From: Pararhodobacter marinus
Lineage (GTDB): Bacteria > Pseudomonadota > Alphaproteobacteria > Rhodobacterales > Rhodobacteraceae
DNA: 64,000 bases
Direction: 5' to 3'
Assembly: GCF_003122215.1 (NCBI RefSeq)
Contig: NZ_QEYD01000009.1
Location: 124,001 to 188,000, forward strand
Position numbers and translations under genes: made by a program. The notes below the pieces were generated by a model that worked only from the letters and a program-made list of their open reading frames with translations, was not told the origin of the DNA and did not search any database. How positions within the stretch are numbered: position 1 is the stretch's first letter; each line of letters begins with the position of its first letter. Shown in pieces: positions 50,633 through 58,309 of the stretch.

Positions 50633-51793
50633 TTATTCGACGGTATAGGCGGCCCAGTCCTGGACCACGTCGATTGCGCCTTCATCGGCATTCCAGCGGT
50701 AGACGCGGTAATATTGCGTCGCGCGGAAATGGTTCTCGGGCGTCCATTCGATGGGACCGCCGCGCAGGCCCTGCGTATCGACGTTCAGATTCTCCATCGC
50801 GGCGTTGACGGCCTCGGCATCCGCGGGCCAGCCCGCCGATTGAAGCGCCGCGTCGATCACCAGACCGGCGATCCAGCCCTCGGCCATCTGGTCGGGGGCA
50901 TAGGTCGCGCCCGCCGCTTCGGCCGCTGCGCGGATTTCCTGGTGGACCGGCAGATCCTCGGCGAAGAGCGAATTGGCACCGATGGCGTAGAAGCCTTCAT
51001 CCTGCAGACGCGCGAGTTCGCCTTCGGCTTCCAGATGGGCCCAGGCGATGTATTCGCCCTCCCAGCCCAGACGGCGCAGGGCTTCGAAGGTGCGCACTTC
51101 GGTCACCCAGGGCGCCCAGGAATAGACCCAGTCCGCTCCCGCCTGGCTGATCGTCGTGGCGAAGGGCGTGTAATCGGCGGTGGGCGGCGGCACGATGGTC
51201 GGCGCCTGCGGGCGCATCCCGCGCTCGGTGGCGAGCCCCTCGGCGGCTTCGATCTCGCCGCGCGACAGCGGGATCGCCATGGCCGACAGGCCCAGCGAGA
51301 TATCGGTGCCCGCCTGCGCCTCGATGAAGTCCAGCGTGGCCTGGCTGTCATAGCGCGCGGCGAAAGCGGTGGTGCAGAACAGAAGCGGCTCGGCCGGCGG
51401 ATAGACCTCGGCCGGGCAGGCCGAAGCGGCAAAGAGCAGCGGCACCCCGGCGCGGCGGGCGTCGGCCATCATCGGCGCATAGGTCGAGGACAGGCTGGCA
51501 TTGATCATCAACACCACCTCTTCCTGGCCCAGCAGGCGGCGCGAATTGGTGGCGCCGCGCGACGGCTCGCCGCTGTCGTCAAGCACGATCAGCTCGACCG
51601 GGTGGCCGTCGATGCCGCCGCCCTCGTTCAGGCGGTTGATATACAGCTGAAGCCCCTCGATGGCGGGCGCGTAGCTGCCGGCAACGGGGCCGGTGAGCGC
51701 GCCGCTCAGACCGATGCGATAGGCGTCTTGTGCGCCGGCTGCCGTACCCAAAAGGCCGGCCGCCGCCGCAAGGGCGATGGTCCGCGAAATCAT
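50633..51793 (-). CDS. Periplasmic substrate-binding protein of the liv-type transporter
   Basis: Family-I solute-binding protein (386 aa). The signal peptide (TIALAAAAGLLGTAAGAQ) is followed by YRIGLSGALTGPVAGSYAP and the typical INRLNEGGGIDGHPVELIVLDDSG. Cys residues in ASACPAEV and LLFCTTA may form a disulfide. The start at 51793 follows GGGGAGGA. Ligand not deducible. Linked genes (aryl-CoA ligase, O-demethylase) favour an aromatic or methoxylated acid rather than an amino acid, as for several liv-type systems in aromatic degradation. First gene of the transporter operon; the promoter region is shared with the divergent marR. Confidence 0.9.
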   Translation of the reverse strand: MISRTIALAAAAGLLGTAAGAQDAYRIGLSGALTGPVAGSYAPAIEGLQLYINRLNEGGGIDGHPVELIVLDDSGEPSRGATNSRRLLGQEEVVLMINASLSSTYAPMMADARRAGVPLLFAASACPAEVYPPAEPLLFCTTAFAARYDSQATLDFIEAQAGTDISLGLSAMAIPLSRGEIEAAEGLATERGMRPQAPTIVPPPTADYTPFATTISQAGADWVYSWAPWVTEVRTFEALRRLGWEGEYIAWAHLEAEGELARLQDEGFYAIGANSLFAEDLPVHQEIRAAAEAAGATYAPDQMAEGWIAGLVIDAALQSAGWPADAEAVNAAMENLNVDTQGLRGGPIEWTPENHFRATQYYRVYRWNADEGAIDVVQDWAAYTVE

Positions 51794-51840
51794 GGTGTCC
51801 TCCCCTGGACGGTTTCCTCCCCGGACTGCTTTCGCAGCCG

Positions 51841-51860
51841 GTCCATGGAAAACCATGGAC
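51841..51860. promoter_or_regulatory. Perfect inverted repeat in the liv/marR intergenic region
   Basis: Arms GTCCATGG and CCATGGAC around AAAA, 48 bp upstream of the binding-protein start. It could be a second operator or an RNA hairpin in the liv leader. Confidence 0.5.
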
Positions 51861-51867
51861 AGCGACA

Positions 51868-51898
51868 GGTTGTCATAGCAATATTTGCTATGTCAACG
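51868..51898. promoter_or_regulatory. Candidate MarR operator in the liv/marR intergenic region
   Basis: The core CATAGCAATATTTGCTATG (51874-51892) is a perfect palindrome. It is embedded in two overlapping matches to CGTTGNYATGNCAACG, the second (TTGCTATGTCAACG, 51885-51898) being nearly identical to a site at 57790-57803 before the O-demethylase operon. Confidence 0.65.
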
Positions 51899-52011
51899 CT
51901 TTTGATGCGGTGACGGCCGTCCCTGCGACGATGGCTTGCGCTGCAATGCGGCAGTGGTCTTCGCGGCGATGCGCCAGTAAAAGGGGGACGTGACCTGAGG
52001 AGAGAGACGCC

Positions 52012-52551
52012 ATGACCCGCGATGCGGCCCGCGCGGCACCGAGCGACCTGAGCAACGGATCGAACCTGCCCGCGCTGGACCGCGACGGGCATTCCGTTCT
52101 GGATCTCGACGGCTATATTCCGTTCCTGATCAGCGCCGTCGGCAACAAGTGGTCGCGCAGTTCATCGAACCTGTACCTGAAGGAATTCGGCATCGGCGTG
52201 ACCGAGTGGCGGATGCTGGCGATGCTGGCGATCGAGCCGCGCATCACCGCCTACCGGATGTGTCAGGTCATCGGCCTGGACAAGGCCGCGGCCAGCCGGG
52301 GACTGAAGGCGATGGAAGCGCGCGGCCTCGTGCGCAGCTGGCAGGAAGACCCGCAGAATCACCGCAAGCTGATCGAGCTGACGGACGAGGGCTGGGCGCT
52401 GCATGATCGCATCATCGTCGTCGCAAGGCGGCGCGAGGCGCTGATGCTGGCCGATCTCAGCCGCGACGAGGTCGCCACGCTCGCCGCACTGCTGCGCCGG
52501 ATGCACAAGCGTATCCCCGACCTCTTGGCCATCGACAGCGAGGATTTCTGA
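52012..52551 (+). CDS. MarR-family transcriptional regulator
   Basis: MarR-type winged-helix regulator (179 aa): SNLYLKEFGIGVTEWRMLAM, recognition region AYRMCQVIGLDKAAASRGLKAME, wing ARGLVRSWQEDPQNHRKLIELT. MarR proteins often respond to aryl-acid or aryl-CoA ligands in catabolic clusters. It lies divergent from the liv transporter, with a palindrome between, and convergent with the GFA gene that ends the O-demethylase operon 12 bp away. So it sits centrally in one catabolic locus. A GAGGAGAGAG site precedes the ATG. Confidence 0.92.
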   Translation: MTRDAARAAPSDLSNGSNLPALDRDGHSVLDLDGYIPFLISAVGNKWSRSSSNLYLKEFGIGVTEWRMLAMLAIEPRITAYRMCQVIGLDKAAASRGLKAMEARGLVRSWQEDPQNHRKLIELTDEGWALHDRIIVVARRREALMLADLSRDEVATLAALLRRMHKRIPDLLAIDSEDF

Positions 52552-52563
52552 GGCACCGGCCCG

Positions 52564-53052
52564 CTACTGTCCGCTGATGCGGGGTGCATCCAGACAAAGC
52601 GGCGCGATGCGCGCGCCCTCGGGCGTCGACAGATCCCCGCCATAGACCCGCGCGCCTTCGGGCATCACCGTCCAGTCTGCCGCCTGATCGGCGAAGATGT
52701 AATGCGTCCGCGCCGGGCTGCGGTCGAAGCCGTTCGGGTCGTCCAGCGTGCCGGCGTAGATCCCGACCAAGTCGGGCCAGCGCTGAAACTCCAGCCACAG
52801 TTTCGTGCCGCAACGCTGACAGAAACGGATCTGCACGATGTGGCCGCTGCCCTCGGACAGGTGGTCATAGGTGGCGGGTTGCCCCTGAACCAGCCGGAAC
52901 CGCGCCCGTTTGTAAAGCGCATCGACCAGATAGGCGCCGCCGGTCGCGCGCTGGCAGAAGCGGCAGTGGCAGACCGTCACGGTGGACGGCTGCCCCTGTG
53001 CCTCGTAGACCACATCGCCGCACAGGCAGCGCCCCTGATGCGGCTCGCTCAT
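52564..53052 (-). CDS. GFA-family zinc protein 2
   Basis: GFA/CENP-V-type protein of 162 aa with zinc cysteines GRCLCGDVVY, CHCRFC and FCQRCGTKLW. Distant relative of the protein at 41380. Last gene of the O-demethylase operon. Formaldehyde handling would make sense beside a demethylase, but a tetrahydrofolate enzyme releases no free formaldehyde, so the function is left open. The start at 53052 overlaps the thioesterase stop by 1 bp. Confidence 0.87.
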   Translation of the reverse strand: MSEPHQGRCLCGDVVYEAQGQPSTVTVCHCRFCQRATGGAYLVDALYKRARFRLVQGQPATYDHLSEGSGHIVQIRFCQRCGTKLWLEFQRWPDLVGIYAGTLDDPNGFDRSPARTHYIFADQAADWTVMPEGARVYGGDLSTPEGARIAPLCLDAPRISGQ

Positions 53053-53468
53053 CAGCCTTCGCCCTTGAAGCGCGCGACCAGCTCGGCCGGGATCGGCGCC
53101 GACTTGATGCCGCGTTCGGGGTCCTTGACGGTCCAGACGCGGGTTTCGAACCCTTCGACGCAAAGCTTGCCGTTCAGGGTCAGCGTGTGGCGGATGTCGA
53201 AACTGCGGTCCTTCACCTCGGCGATCTCGGTGGTGATCTCGACATCGTCGCCATAGCGGCAGGGCGCCTTGAACACCGCGCGGGTATCGACCAGCGGGCA
53301 GCCCGCCGCGTCGAAGCGCTTCAGCATTTCCTGCTTGGGCCAGCCCGCGGCTTCGTACAGCATGGTCGTGCCGTGGTCGAACCAGCGGAAGAATTGCGGA
53401 TTGAAGACGATGCCGGCGGGGTCGCAATCGCCCCATTCGACACGGCGGCTCAGAGTGGATTTCAGCAT
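53052..53468 (-). CDS. 4-hydroxybenzoyl-CoA-type hotdog thioesterase
   Basis: Acyl-CoA thioesterase of 138 aa. VEWGDCDPAGIVFNPQFFRWFD at residues 10-31 (written as the family block with the catalytic Asp in GDCDPAG) is close to the 4-hydroxybenzoyl-CoA thioesterase signature. It could release an aryl or acyl acid from CoA, either as pathway step or to rescue trapped CoA. It overlaps neighbours by 1 bp at both ends, so it is tightly coupled with the CoA ligase. Confidence 0.88.
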   Translation of the reverse strand: MLKSTLSRRVEWGDCDPAGIVFNPQFFRWFDHGTTMLYEAAGWPKQEMLKRFDAAGCPLVDTRAVFKAPCRYGDDVEITTEIAEVKDRSFDIRHTLTLNGKLCVEGFETRVWTVKDPERGIKSAPIPAELVARFKGEG

Positions 53469-54889
53469 CAGCCCTTGTTCCTCAGGTCGTTCACGCGCTT
53501 GGCTTTCATCTCGGTCTTGGGCAGCGTGTCGGGCGCCAGAACCTCGACCGCGCAGCGGATCTCGCAGCGTGAGCGGATTTCCCTGGCGACCGCCTCGCCC
53601 GCCGAGGGATCGGTGTGCTCGACCAGCACCGTCATCACATCAAGCCCGTCTTCCTGCGTCACCAGCTTGATCTGGAACTCGTCGCCGGTGCCGCGCACGG
53701 CGCGCACGGCTTCCTCGATCTGCACCGGGAAGAACTTGATGCCGCGCAGGTTGATCAGGTCGTCCGAGCGCCCGGTCATGCAGCCCATGGCGCGGACGTG
53801 GTTGCGGCCACAGGCGCAGGGCTCGGTCGACAGGCGGGTGTAATCCCCCACCAGAAACCGCAGCTGCGCCGAGCTTTCGCTGTTGAGATTGGTGCAGACG
53901 GTGAGGCCCCTTTCGCCTTCGCCCACCGGCTTCAATTGCGTCGGGTCGACGGTTTCCCAGACCTGGATATCTTCCATCAGGTGGATGAAATTCTCGTCCC
54001 CCTCCTGGTATTCCGGGCAGGAATAGCCGCCGCAATGGGGCGAGACCTCGGTGCAGCCGTAGAATTCCAGCGACTTCGCGCCCCACAGGTCCTGCAACCG
54101 CTCCAGCGTGCCCGCGACGCCCGAAAACGGCTCGCCGCCCGTCACCAGCCACTTGACCGACGACGCGGCCGGATCGAGGCCCATATCCTGCATCACCCGG
54201 CCCAGATACAGCGCGTAGGACGGCGTGCAGACCAGAACCGTGGGTTTGAAACGGTCGATATGATGGACCCGCGCCTTGCCGTCCATGCCGCCGCCGGGAA
54301 TGACCGGCAGTTCCATCTTGGCCAGCGTGTATTGCACCCCCCAGGCAAAGACATGGGGGCCGAAACCCACCATCGGGAAGGCGACATCGCCCTTGCGCAG
54401 CCCGCCGGAAAAAAGAGCCCTGGCATTGGCCTGCTCCCAGAACCGGCGGTCGAAATGGGTGTAGCGGAAGACGCGCGGCACGCCGGTCGAGCCCGAGGAC
54501 GAGAAATGCATCCAGCCGCGATCGGCCCATTCCGCCTGTCCGCAGGTGGTGTAGGTGCCATAGGGCGGATGCGCGACCGCGTCCTCCATCATCTCCTGCT
54601 TGGTGACGACGGGCCAGTTCGCGACCAGGCTGTCCACGTCGCGAAGATCGGTCGGCGCCACGCCCAGCCTGTCGAAGCGGCGGCGGTAGAAATCGCTGTT
54701 CTCGTAGAGAAACGGCGCCACGGCAGCGATCTTCTCATCCTGCACGGCGCGGATCCTGTCGCGCGACCAGGTGTCCTTGTCGGACCAGTATTGCGCGTTC
54801 AGAGGCGTGCTGCGGTCCTCGTCGTACTTTTCGAGCACCGCTTTCCACGCTGCGCGGGTCTCCTCGGCCCGCTTGGGTTCTTGTGCCAT
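53468..54889 (-). CDS. PaaK-like aryl-CoA ligase (AMP-forming)
   Basis: Phenylacetate-CoA-ligase-type enzyme of 473 aa. ATP motif SSSGSTGVPR at about residue 134, GGEPFSG, YGCTEVSPHCGG (adenylate site), GDYTRL with the following CACGR, and the C-terminal GRSDDLINLRGIKFFP and LPKTEMKAKRV (catalytic Lys). Relatives activate phenylacetate, benzoate, anthranilate or coenzyme-F-like acids; the exact acid is not visible. The operon suggests a methoxylated or demethylated aromatic acid. It lies 63 bp behind the thiolase gene. Confidence 0.9.
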   Translation of the reverse strand: MAQEPKRAEETRAAWKAVLEKYDEDRSTPLNAQYWSDKDTWSRDRIRAVQDEKIAAVAPFLYENSDFYRRRFDRLGVAPTDLRDVDSLVANWPVVTKQEMMEDAVAHPPYGTYTTCGQAEWADRGWMHFSSSGSTGVPRVFRYTHFDRRFWEQANARALFSGGLRKGDVAFPMVGFGPHVFAWGVQYTLAKMELPVIPGGGMDGKARVHHIDRFKPTVLVCTPSYALYLGRVMQDMGLDPAASSVKWLVTGGEPFSGVAGTLERLQDLWGAKSLEFYGCTEVSPHCGGYSCPEYQEGDENFIHLMEDIQVWETVDPTQLKPVGEGERGLTVCTNLNSESSAQLRFLVGDYTRLSTEPCACGRNHVRAMGCMTGRSDDLINLRGIKFFPVQIEEAVRAVRGTGDEFQIKLVTQEDGLDVMTVLVEHTDPSAGEAVAREIRSRCEIRCAVEVLAPDTLPKTEMKAKRVNDLRNKG

Positions 54890-54952
54890 CTTTCCCTCCC
54901 TCGATGCCGCCCGCCAGCCTCTGCCGGGCGCGTGTTGCGCGTCAAGGACCGC

Positions 54953-56152
54953 TCAGCGGACCTCGATAATCACCGCCATGCCGCTATCCCCCGCGGCACA
55001 GCCCTGAAACAGACCATAGCCGCCCCCGCGCAGTTCCAGCTCTTCGATCATCTCGATGATGGCGCGCAGCCCGGTCGGGCCCTGCGGATGGCCCCAGATC
55101 AGTGACGAGCCGAAATTGTTCATGCTCTTCCAGTCGAGCTGAAAGGCGCGGGCAAAGGCGATGTCGTTCACCGCGAAAGGGTTGTGCGACTTGATGACGT
55201 CGATCTGCGTCATCTCCAGCCCCGCGCGCTGGAGCGCCTGTTTCGCCGCAAGGATCGGTGCGGCGGGCATGAAAGCCGGGTCTTCGCGTCCCGATCCGGT
55301 CGCCAGCACCCTGACCAGCGGCCCGTCTCTGACCGGCGACAGGTCGCGGGCGCGCTCGGCGGTCTTCGTCATCACCAGCGCGGCGTTGCCGTCGGCGGGA
55401 TGGGTCTGCCCGGCATAGGTCACAGTGCCGCCCGGACGCATGGGTTTCAGGCCCGCCATCTTGTCGGCGCTGGTCGGATAGACGCCTTCGTCGCCCCTGA
55501 GCGTCGTGACGGTCTTGCGGAACTTCGCGTCGGGAACGTCGAAGCTGTCAGCCATGAAGCGCTTCTGAAACGCCCGGTCATCGGCCAGAGCCGCCTGGTA
55601 TTGTTCGTGACGGTACAGCGCCACGTCGTGTTGTTCCTCGGTCGTGATGCCGAATTTCCGCGCGACATTCTCGGCCGTGTCGACCATCGCGCATTTCGCG
55701 AAGGGATCGTCCATGAAATTGTCGAACATCACGTTCTCGGTGACGCCGGCACCGCCGGGCGCGTGGGGCGCCGGGTAATAGACCTGCGCCGCGTTCGAGG
55801 TCCGGTCGCCCGACATTAGAAGCGCGACCTCGCTGTTGCCCGCCGCCATCTCGCCCACGCCCGTCGCGACCAGCCGCGCGCCGGTGGCGCAGACCTGATT
55901 GACGGTCGGGCCGGGCAGATGCTCGATGCCCATCATCGCCGTGACCCAGGGCAGGCCGTAGAACGCGTGATGCTGGATCATCGTGATGCCAAGCGCGGCG
56001 AAGTCGAAGACGCCGGGGTCGATATTCCGCCGCGCCAGTTCGGATTTCGCGGTGTGGGCCAGGAATTCCATCGAATGCAGATGCGAGAGCGACCCCTGCC
56101 AGCGGGCGAAGGGTGTCGACCAATAGGCCCCGTAAGGGATGTAGGTGTGCAT
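54953..56152 (-). CDS. Atypical thiolase-family protein
   Basis: Thiolase-fold protein of 399 aa. The nucleophile Cys88 is in VNQVCATGARLV. The motif usually HEAFA reads HNPFAVND, the GHP site is kept (WGHPQGPTGLR), and the C-terminal Cys loop reads FQGCAAGDSG instead of CxGGGxG. It is thus a divergent member, closer to SCP-x/acetoacetyl-type thiolases than to FadA. It may cleave or condense an unusual beta-keto acyl-CoA. It lies between the LigM-like and CoA-ligase genes; no enoyl-CoA hydratase or hydroxyacyl-CoA dehydrogenase accompanies it. Confidence 0.85.
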   Translation of the reverse strand: MHTYIPYGAYWSTPFARWQGSLSHLHSMEFLAHTAKSELARRNIDPGVFDFAALGITMIQHHAFYGLPWVTAMMGIEHLPGPTVNQVCATGARLVATGVGEMAAGNSEVALLMSGDRTSNAAQVYYPAPHAPGGAGVTENVMFDNFMDDPFAKCAMVDTAENVARKFGITTEEQHDVALYRHEQYQAALADDRAFQKRFMADSFDVPDAKFRKTVTTLRGDEGVYPTSADKMAGLKPMRPGGTVTYAGQTHPADGNAALVMTKTAERARDLSPVRDGPLVRVLATGSGREDPAFMPAAPILAAKQALQRAGLEMTQIDVIKSHNPFAVNDIAFARAFQLDWKSMNNFGSSLIWGHPQGPTGLRAIIEMIEELELRGGGYGLFQGCAAGDSGMAVIIEVR

Positions 56153-56233
56153 GGCTTCTCCTCTTGCGTCAGGAGCCGACCGACCGGCCTTCTGGCGATA
56201 GCCCCGGCGCCGGGAGCGCCGGGGCCTTGCCGG

Positions 56234-57688
56234 TCACACGTCCTGAAGCGAGCCGCGCTTGATACCGATATCCGAGCGGTAGCTCTGCGCCGCGCGGCTG
56301 ATCGGGCTGGGCGCGACGGTGGCGCGGATCTTCACCTGCTTGTGCGGCTCGATATTGCCCGCGCTGCGGCTGCCGCCGCCATCCTCGCCCCAATACAGCA
56401 CGACCTCGGTGCCCGGCTCGGCGAAATCGGCATCGACCGAGGCCAGCGACATCATCGCGCGCTCGTTCTCGGTATAGCCGGGATAGGTGGCCAGACCGAT
56501 CATGTTGCCGTCCTTGTCCGTCACCTTGTCGTAGTGCATCCGGCCAATCGCGGCCAAGGGCAGGGTGATCGGCAGCGGCTTGTCCTTGGCCTCGCCGCCC
56601 TCGAACTGCGCCTGCATTACCGACAGCACGTCATCGGCGTTCCAGACCAGCGTCACCTTCCGGCGATGCGGCTTGTCGGCCATCGCTTCCAGCGCCTCGC
56701 GGCCGATGAAATCGTGGTCAAACTTGATGATATGGCCGTAATTCACGTCATAGGGCGTGACGTAGTAATCCTCGATGTTTTCGCTATAGAGGCTGCCGCC
56801 CAGCGACATCCGCATCGCCGCGTTCTTGGCCGAGCACCAGTCGCGATAGGGTTTCGTGCCCTGACCGGTATAAACGCCCGAGACCGGAACGGCCCACCAG
56901 CCGCTCTCGATCACGGTGGTGAAATAGGCGATCGAGCCGACCATGCGCAGGCCGTATTTCTTGCCCGCCTTCTGCAACAGCCGCTTCACGTCCTTGTACT
57001 CGGCCCAGGGACCCGAGATTTCCAGCCCCGGCATCCCGCCCATCGAATGGCGCATCCCGCGCGCCTTGTGCGGGCCCATGTTGATCTCGGCCGATTTGAA
57101 GAACTTGATTTCGGGCAGCGGGCCGCCGTTCAGCTCTTCCAGCAGCTCCCAGGCCTTCGGGCCTTCGACCTGGAAGCGGTAGAATTCGCGCTTCTTGGCC
57201 TTGTTGAGCGTCCACATCGGGTCCAGCTCGGTCGTGACGTCATAGGAAAGCGTCTGGGCGTTGAACTCGACCCATTCGGTCGTCGCGGGGTTGCCCACGA
57301 CCATGTAATCGTCCTCGTCCATGCGGTAGAGGATCGCGTCGCCGATCAGGTAGCCTTCGGGCGAACAGCAGACGAGCTGCTTGGCCGCGCCGATGCCGAA
57401 ATTCTTGAAGCTGTTGACCGACAGGTATTGCGTGAAGGCCAGCGCATCCTTGCCGCGCACATGCAGCGACTGCATGTGATAGCTCTGGTCGTGCACGGCG
57501 ATGGTGTTCCGCCACGCCCATTGCTCGTCGCGCCATGTGGTGAATTCGGGCCGCACGCCGTCGCCGGGCATCATCTGGCTGTAGATGGTCAGCGCCGCCT
57601 TGGGGGCATTGCTGAACAGATGGTCGGTGATGTTGGGCACGGTTTCCATCAGGTCGCTGAGCGACTGGGCCTTGTCCTGAGCATTCAT
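56234..57688 (-). CDS. LigM/DesA-like tetrahydrofolate-dependent O-demethylase (GcvT family)
   Basis: Aminomethyltransferase-family protein (484 aa) strongly reminiscent of LigM, the vanillate/3-O-methylgallate O-demethylase of Sphingobium. Shared blocks: FTTWRDEQWAWRNTIAVHDQ, HVRGKDALAF, RFQVEGPKAWELLEELNGG, YGHIIKFDHDFIGREALEA and LYWGEDGGGSR. These enzymes move an aryl methyl group to tetrahydrofolate. The ATG at 57688 follows GGAGGAG. First gene of the operon that continues with thiolase, CoA ligase, thioesterase and GFA. Two operator-like repeats lie upstream. The substrate may differ from vanillate. Confidence 0.9.
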   Translation of the reverse strand: MNAQDKAQSLSDLMETVPNITDHLFSNAPKAALTIYSQMMPGDGVRPEFTTWRDEQWAWRNTIAVHDQSYHMQSLHVRGKDALAFTQYLSVNSFKNFGIGAAKQLVCCSPEGYLIGDAILYRMDEDDYMVVGNPATTEWVEFNAQTLSYDVTTELDPMWTLNKAKKREFYRFQVEGPKAWELLEELNGGPLPEIKFFKSAEINMGPHKARGMRHSMGGMPGLEISGPWAEYKDVKRLLQKAGKKYGLRMVGSIAYFTTVIESGWWAVPVSGVYTGQGTKPYRDWCSAKNAAMRMSLGGSLYSENIEDYYVTPYDVNYGHIIKFDHDFIGREALEAMADKPHRRKVTLVWNADDVLSVMQAQFEGGEAKDKPLPITLPLAAIGRMHYDKVTDKDGNMIGLATYPGYTENERAMMSLASVDADFAEPGTEVVLYWGEDGGGSRSAGNIEPHKQVKIRATVAPSPISRAAQSYRSDIGIKRGSLQDV

Positions 57689-57751
57689 TGTGTCTCTCCT
57701 CCACGGGTCACGAACGCGTCCTGAGCCGGGAAACGAGAGCCGACCGGAATG

Positions 57752-57803
57752 CGTTGCCATGACAACGGTTCAGGGATGACGGATCGACGTTGTTATGTCA
57801 ACG
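57752..57803 (-). promoter_or_regulatory. Two copies of a CGTTGNYATGNCAACG operator motif
   Basis: CGTTGCCATGACAACG (57752-57767) and CGTTGTTATGTCAACG (57788-57803), centres 36 bp apart, 64-115 bp upstream of the LigM-like gene. The second shares 13 of 14 positions with TTGCTATGTCAACG in the liv/marR region. Likely binding sites of the MarR regulator. Confidence 0.65.
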
Positions 57804-57826
57804 GTTAACTTGACGCGCAAAGGAAA

Positions 57827-57849
57827 GCCCCCGCCGAAGGGGCGGGGGC
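57827..57849 (-). terminator. Intrinsic terminator of the HPt/response-regulator operon
   Basis: GCCCCCGCC and GGCGGGGGC form a perfect 9-bp stem around GAAGG; read on the minus strand it is followed by TTTCCTTTG. It lies 58 bp past the HPt stop. Confidence 0.75.
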
Positions 57850-57907
57850 CGGGGTCTTGCCTGTCTGTAGGAAAAGAAAAGCCGCCGCTTTTTCAGCGCG
57901 GTCTTTG

Positions 57908-58309
57908 TCAGCGCAAGCGTCGGGGCGTCGCTTCGGCGCGCGTCGCCCTGAGCAGCATGTCGCGCAGCTTTCGGACCGGTGTCAGGTGGCGATGCGAATC
58001 GCAAGTCTCGGCGTCGCAGCCGGTCATCAGCGTATCCACCTGCGCGGCATGGGCGCCGATCTCGCCCCAGCCGAAGGATTCCGCCGTGCCTGCCAGCCGG
58101 TGCGCCACGAACCGGATCTCATCCAGGGCCGCATCATTGGGCCCGGTGCGGGCCTGCTCGTCCAGTGCCGCGCTCAGGCGCTCGGAGAAATCCGTCATGG
58201 TCGACACGTAGCGCGGCCTAAGGCGGTCGATTGCCGCGTTCAGCTGTTGCTGCGATTCGTCCATCGTTTCCGGTCCATTCCCAACCACAATTCTTGCATT
58301 CGTGTTCAC
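57908..58309 (-). CDS. HPt-domain phosphotransfer protein
   Basis: Protein of 133 aa with one histidine phosphotransfer domain: FVAHRLAGTAESFGWGEIG, phosphorylatable His70. GTG start in a GTGA overlap with the response-regulator stop, behind GGAG. Single-domain HPt proteins pass phosphate between receiver domains. Co-transcribed with the REC-GGDEF-like regulator, so it probably serves the local phosphorelay. Confidence 0.85.
   Translation of the reverse strand: MNTNARIVVGNGPETMDESQQQLNAAIDRLRPRYVSTMTDFSERLSAALDEQARTGPNDAALDEIRFVAHRLAGTAESFGWGEIGAHAAQVDTLMTGCDAETCDSHRHLTPVRKLRDMLLRATRAEATPRRLR

Noticed and set aside
41380-53052. The two GFA proteins as proof of formaldehyde metabolism
   Set aside because: The family is functionally broad, and no glutathione-dependent formaldehyde dehydrogenase or S-formylglutathione hydrolase lies nearby.
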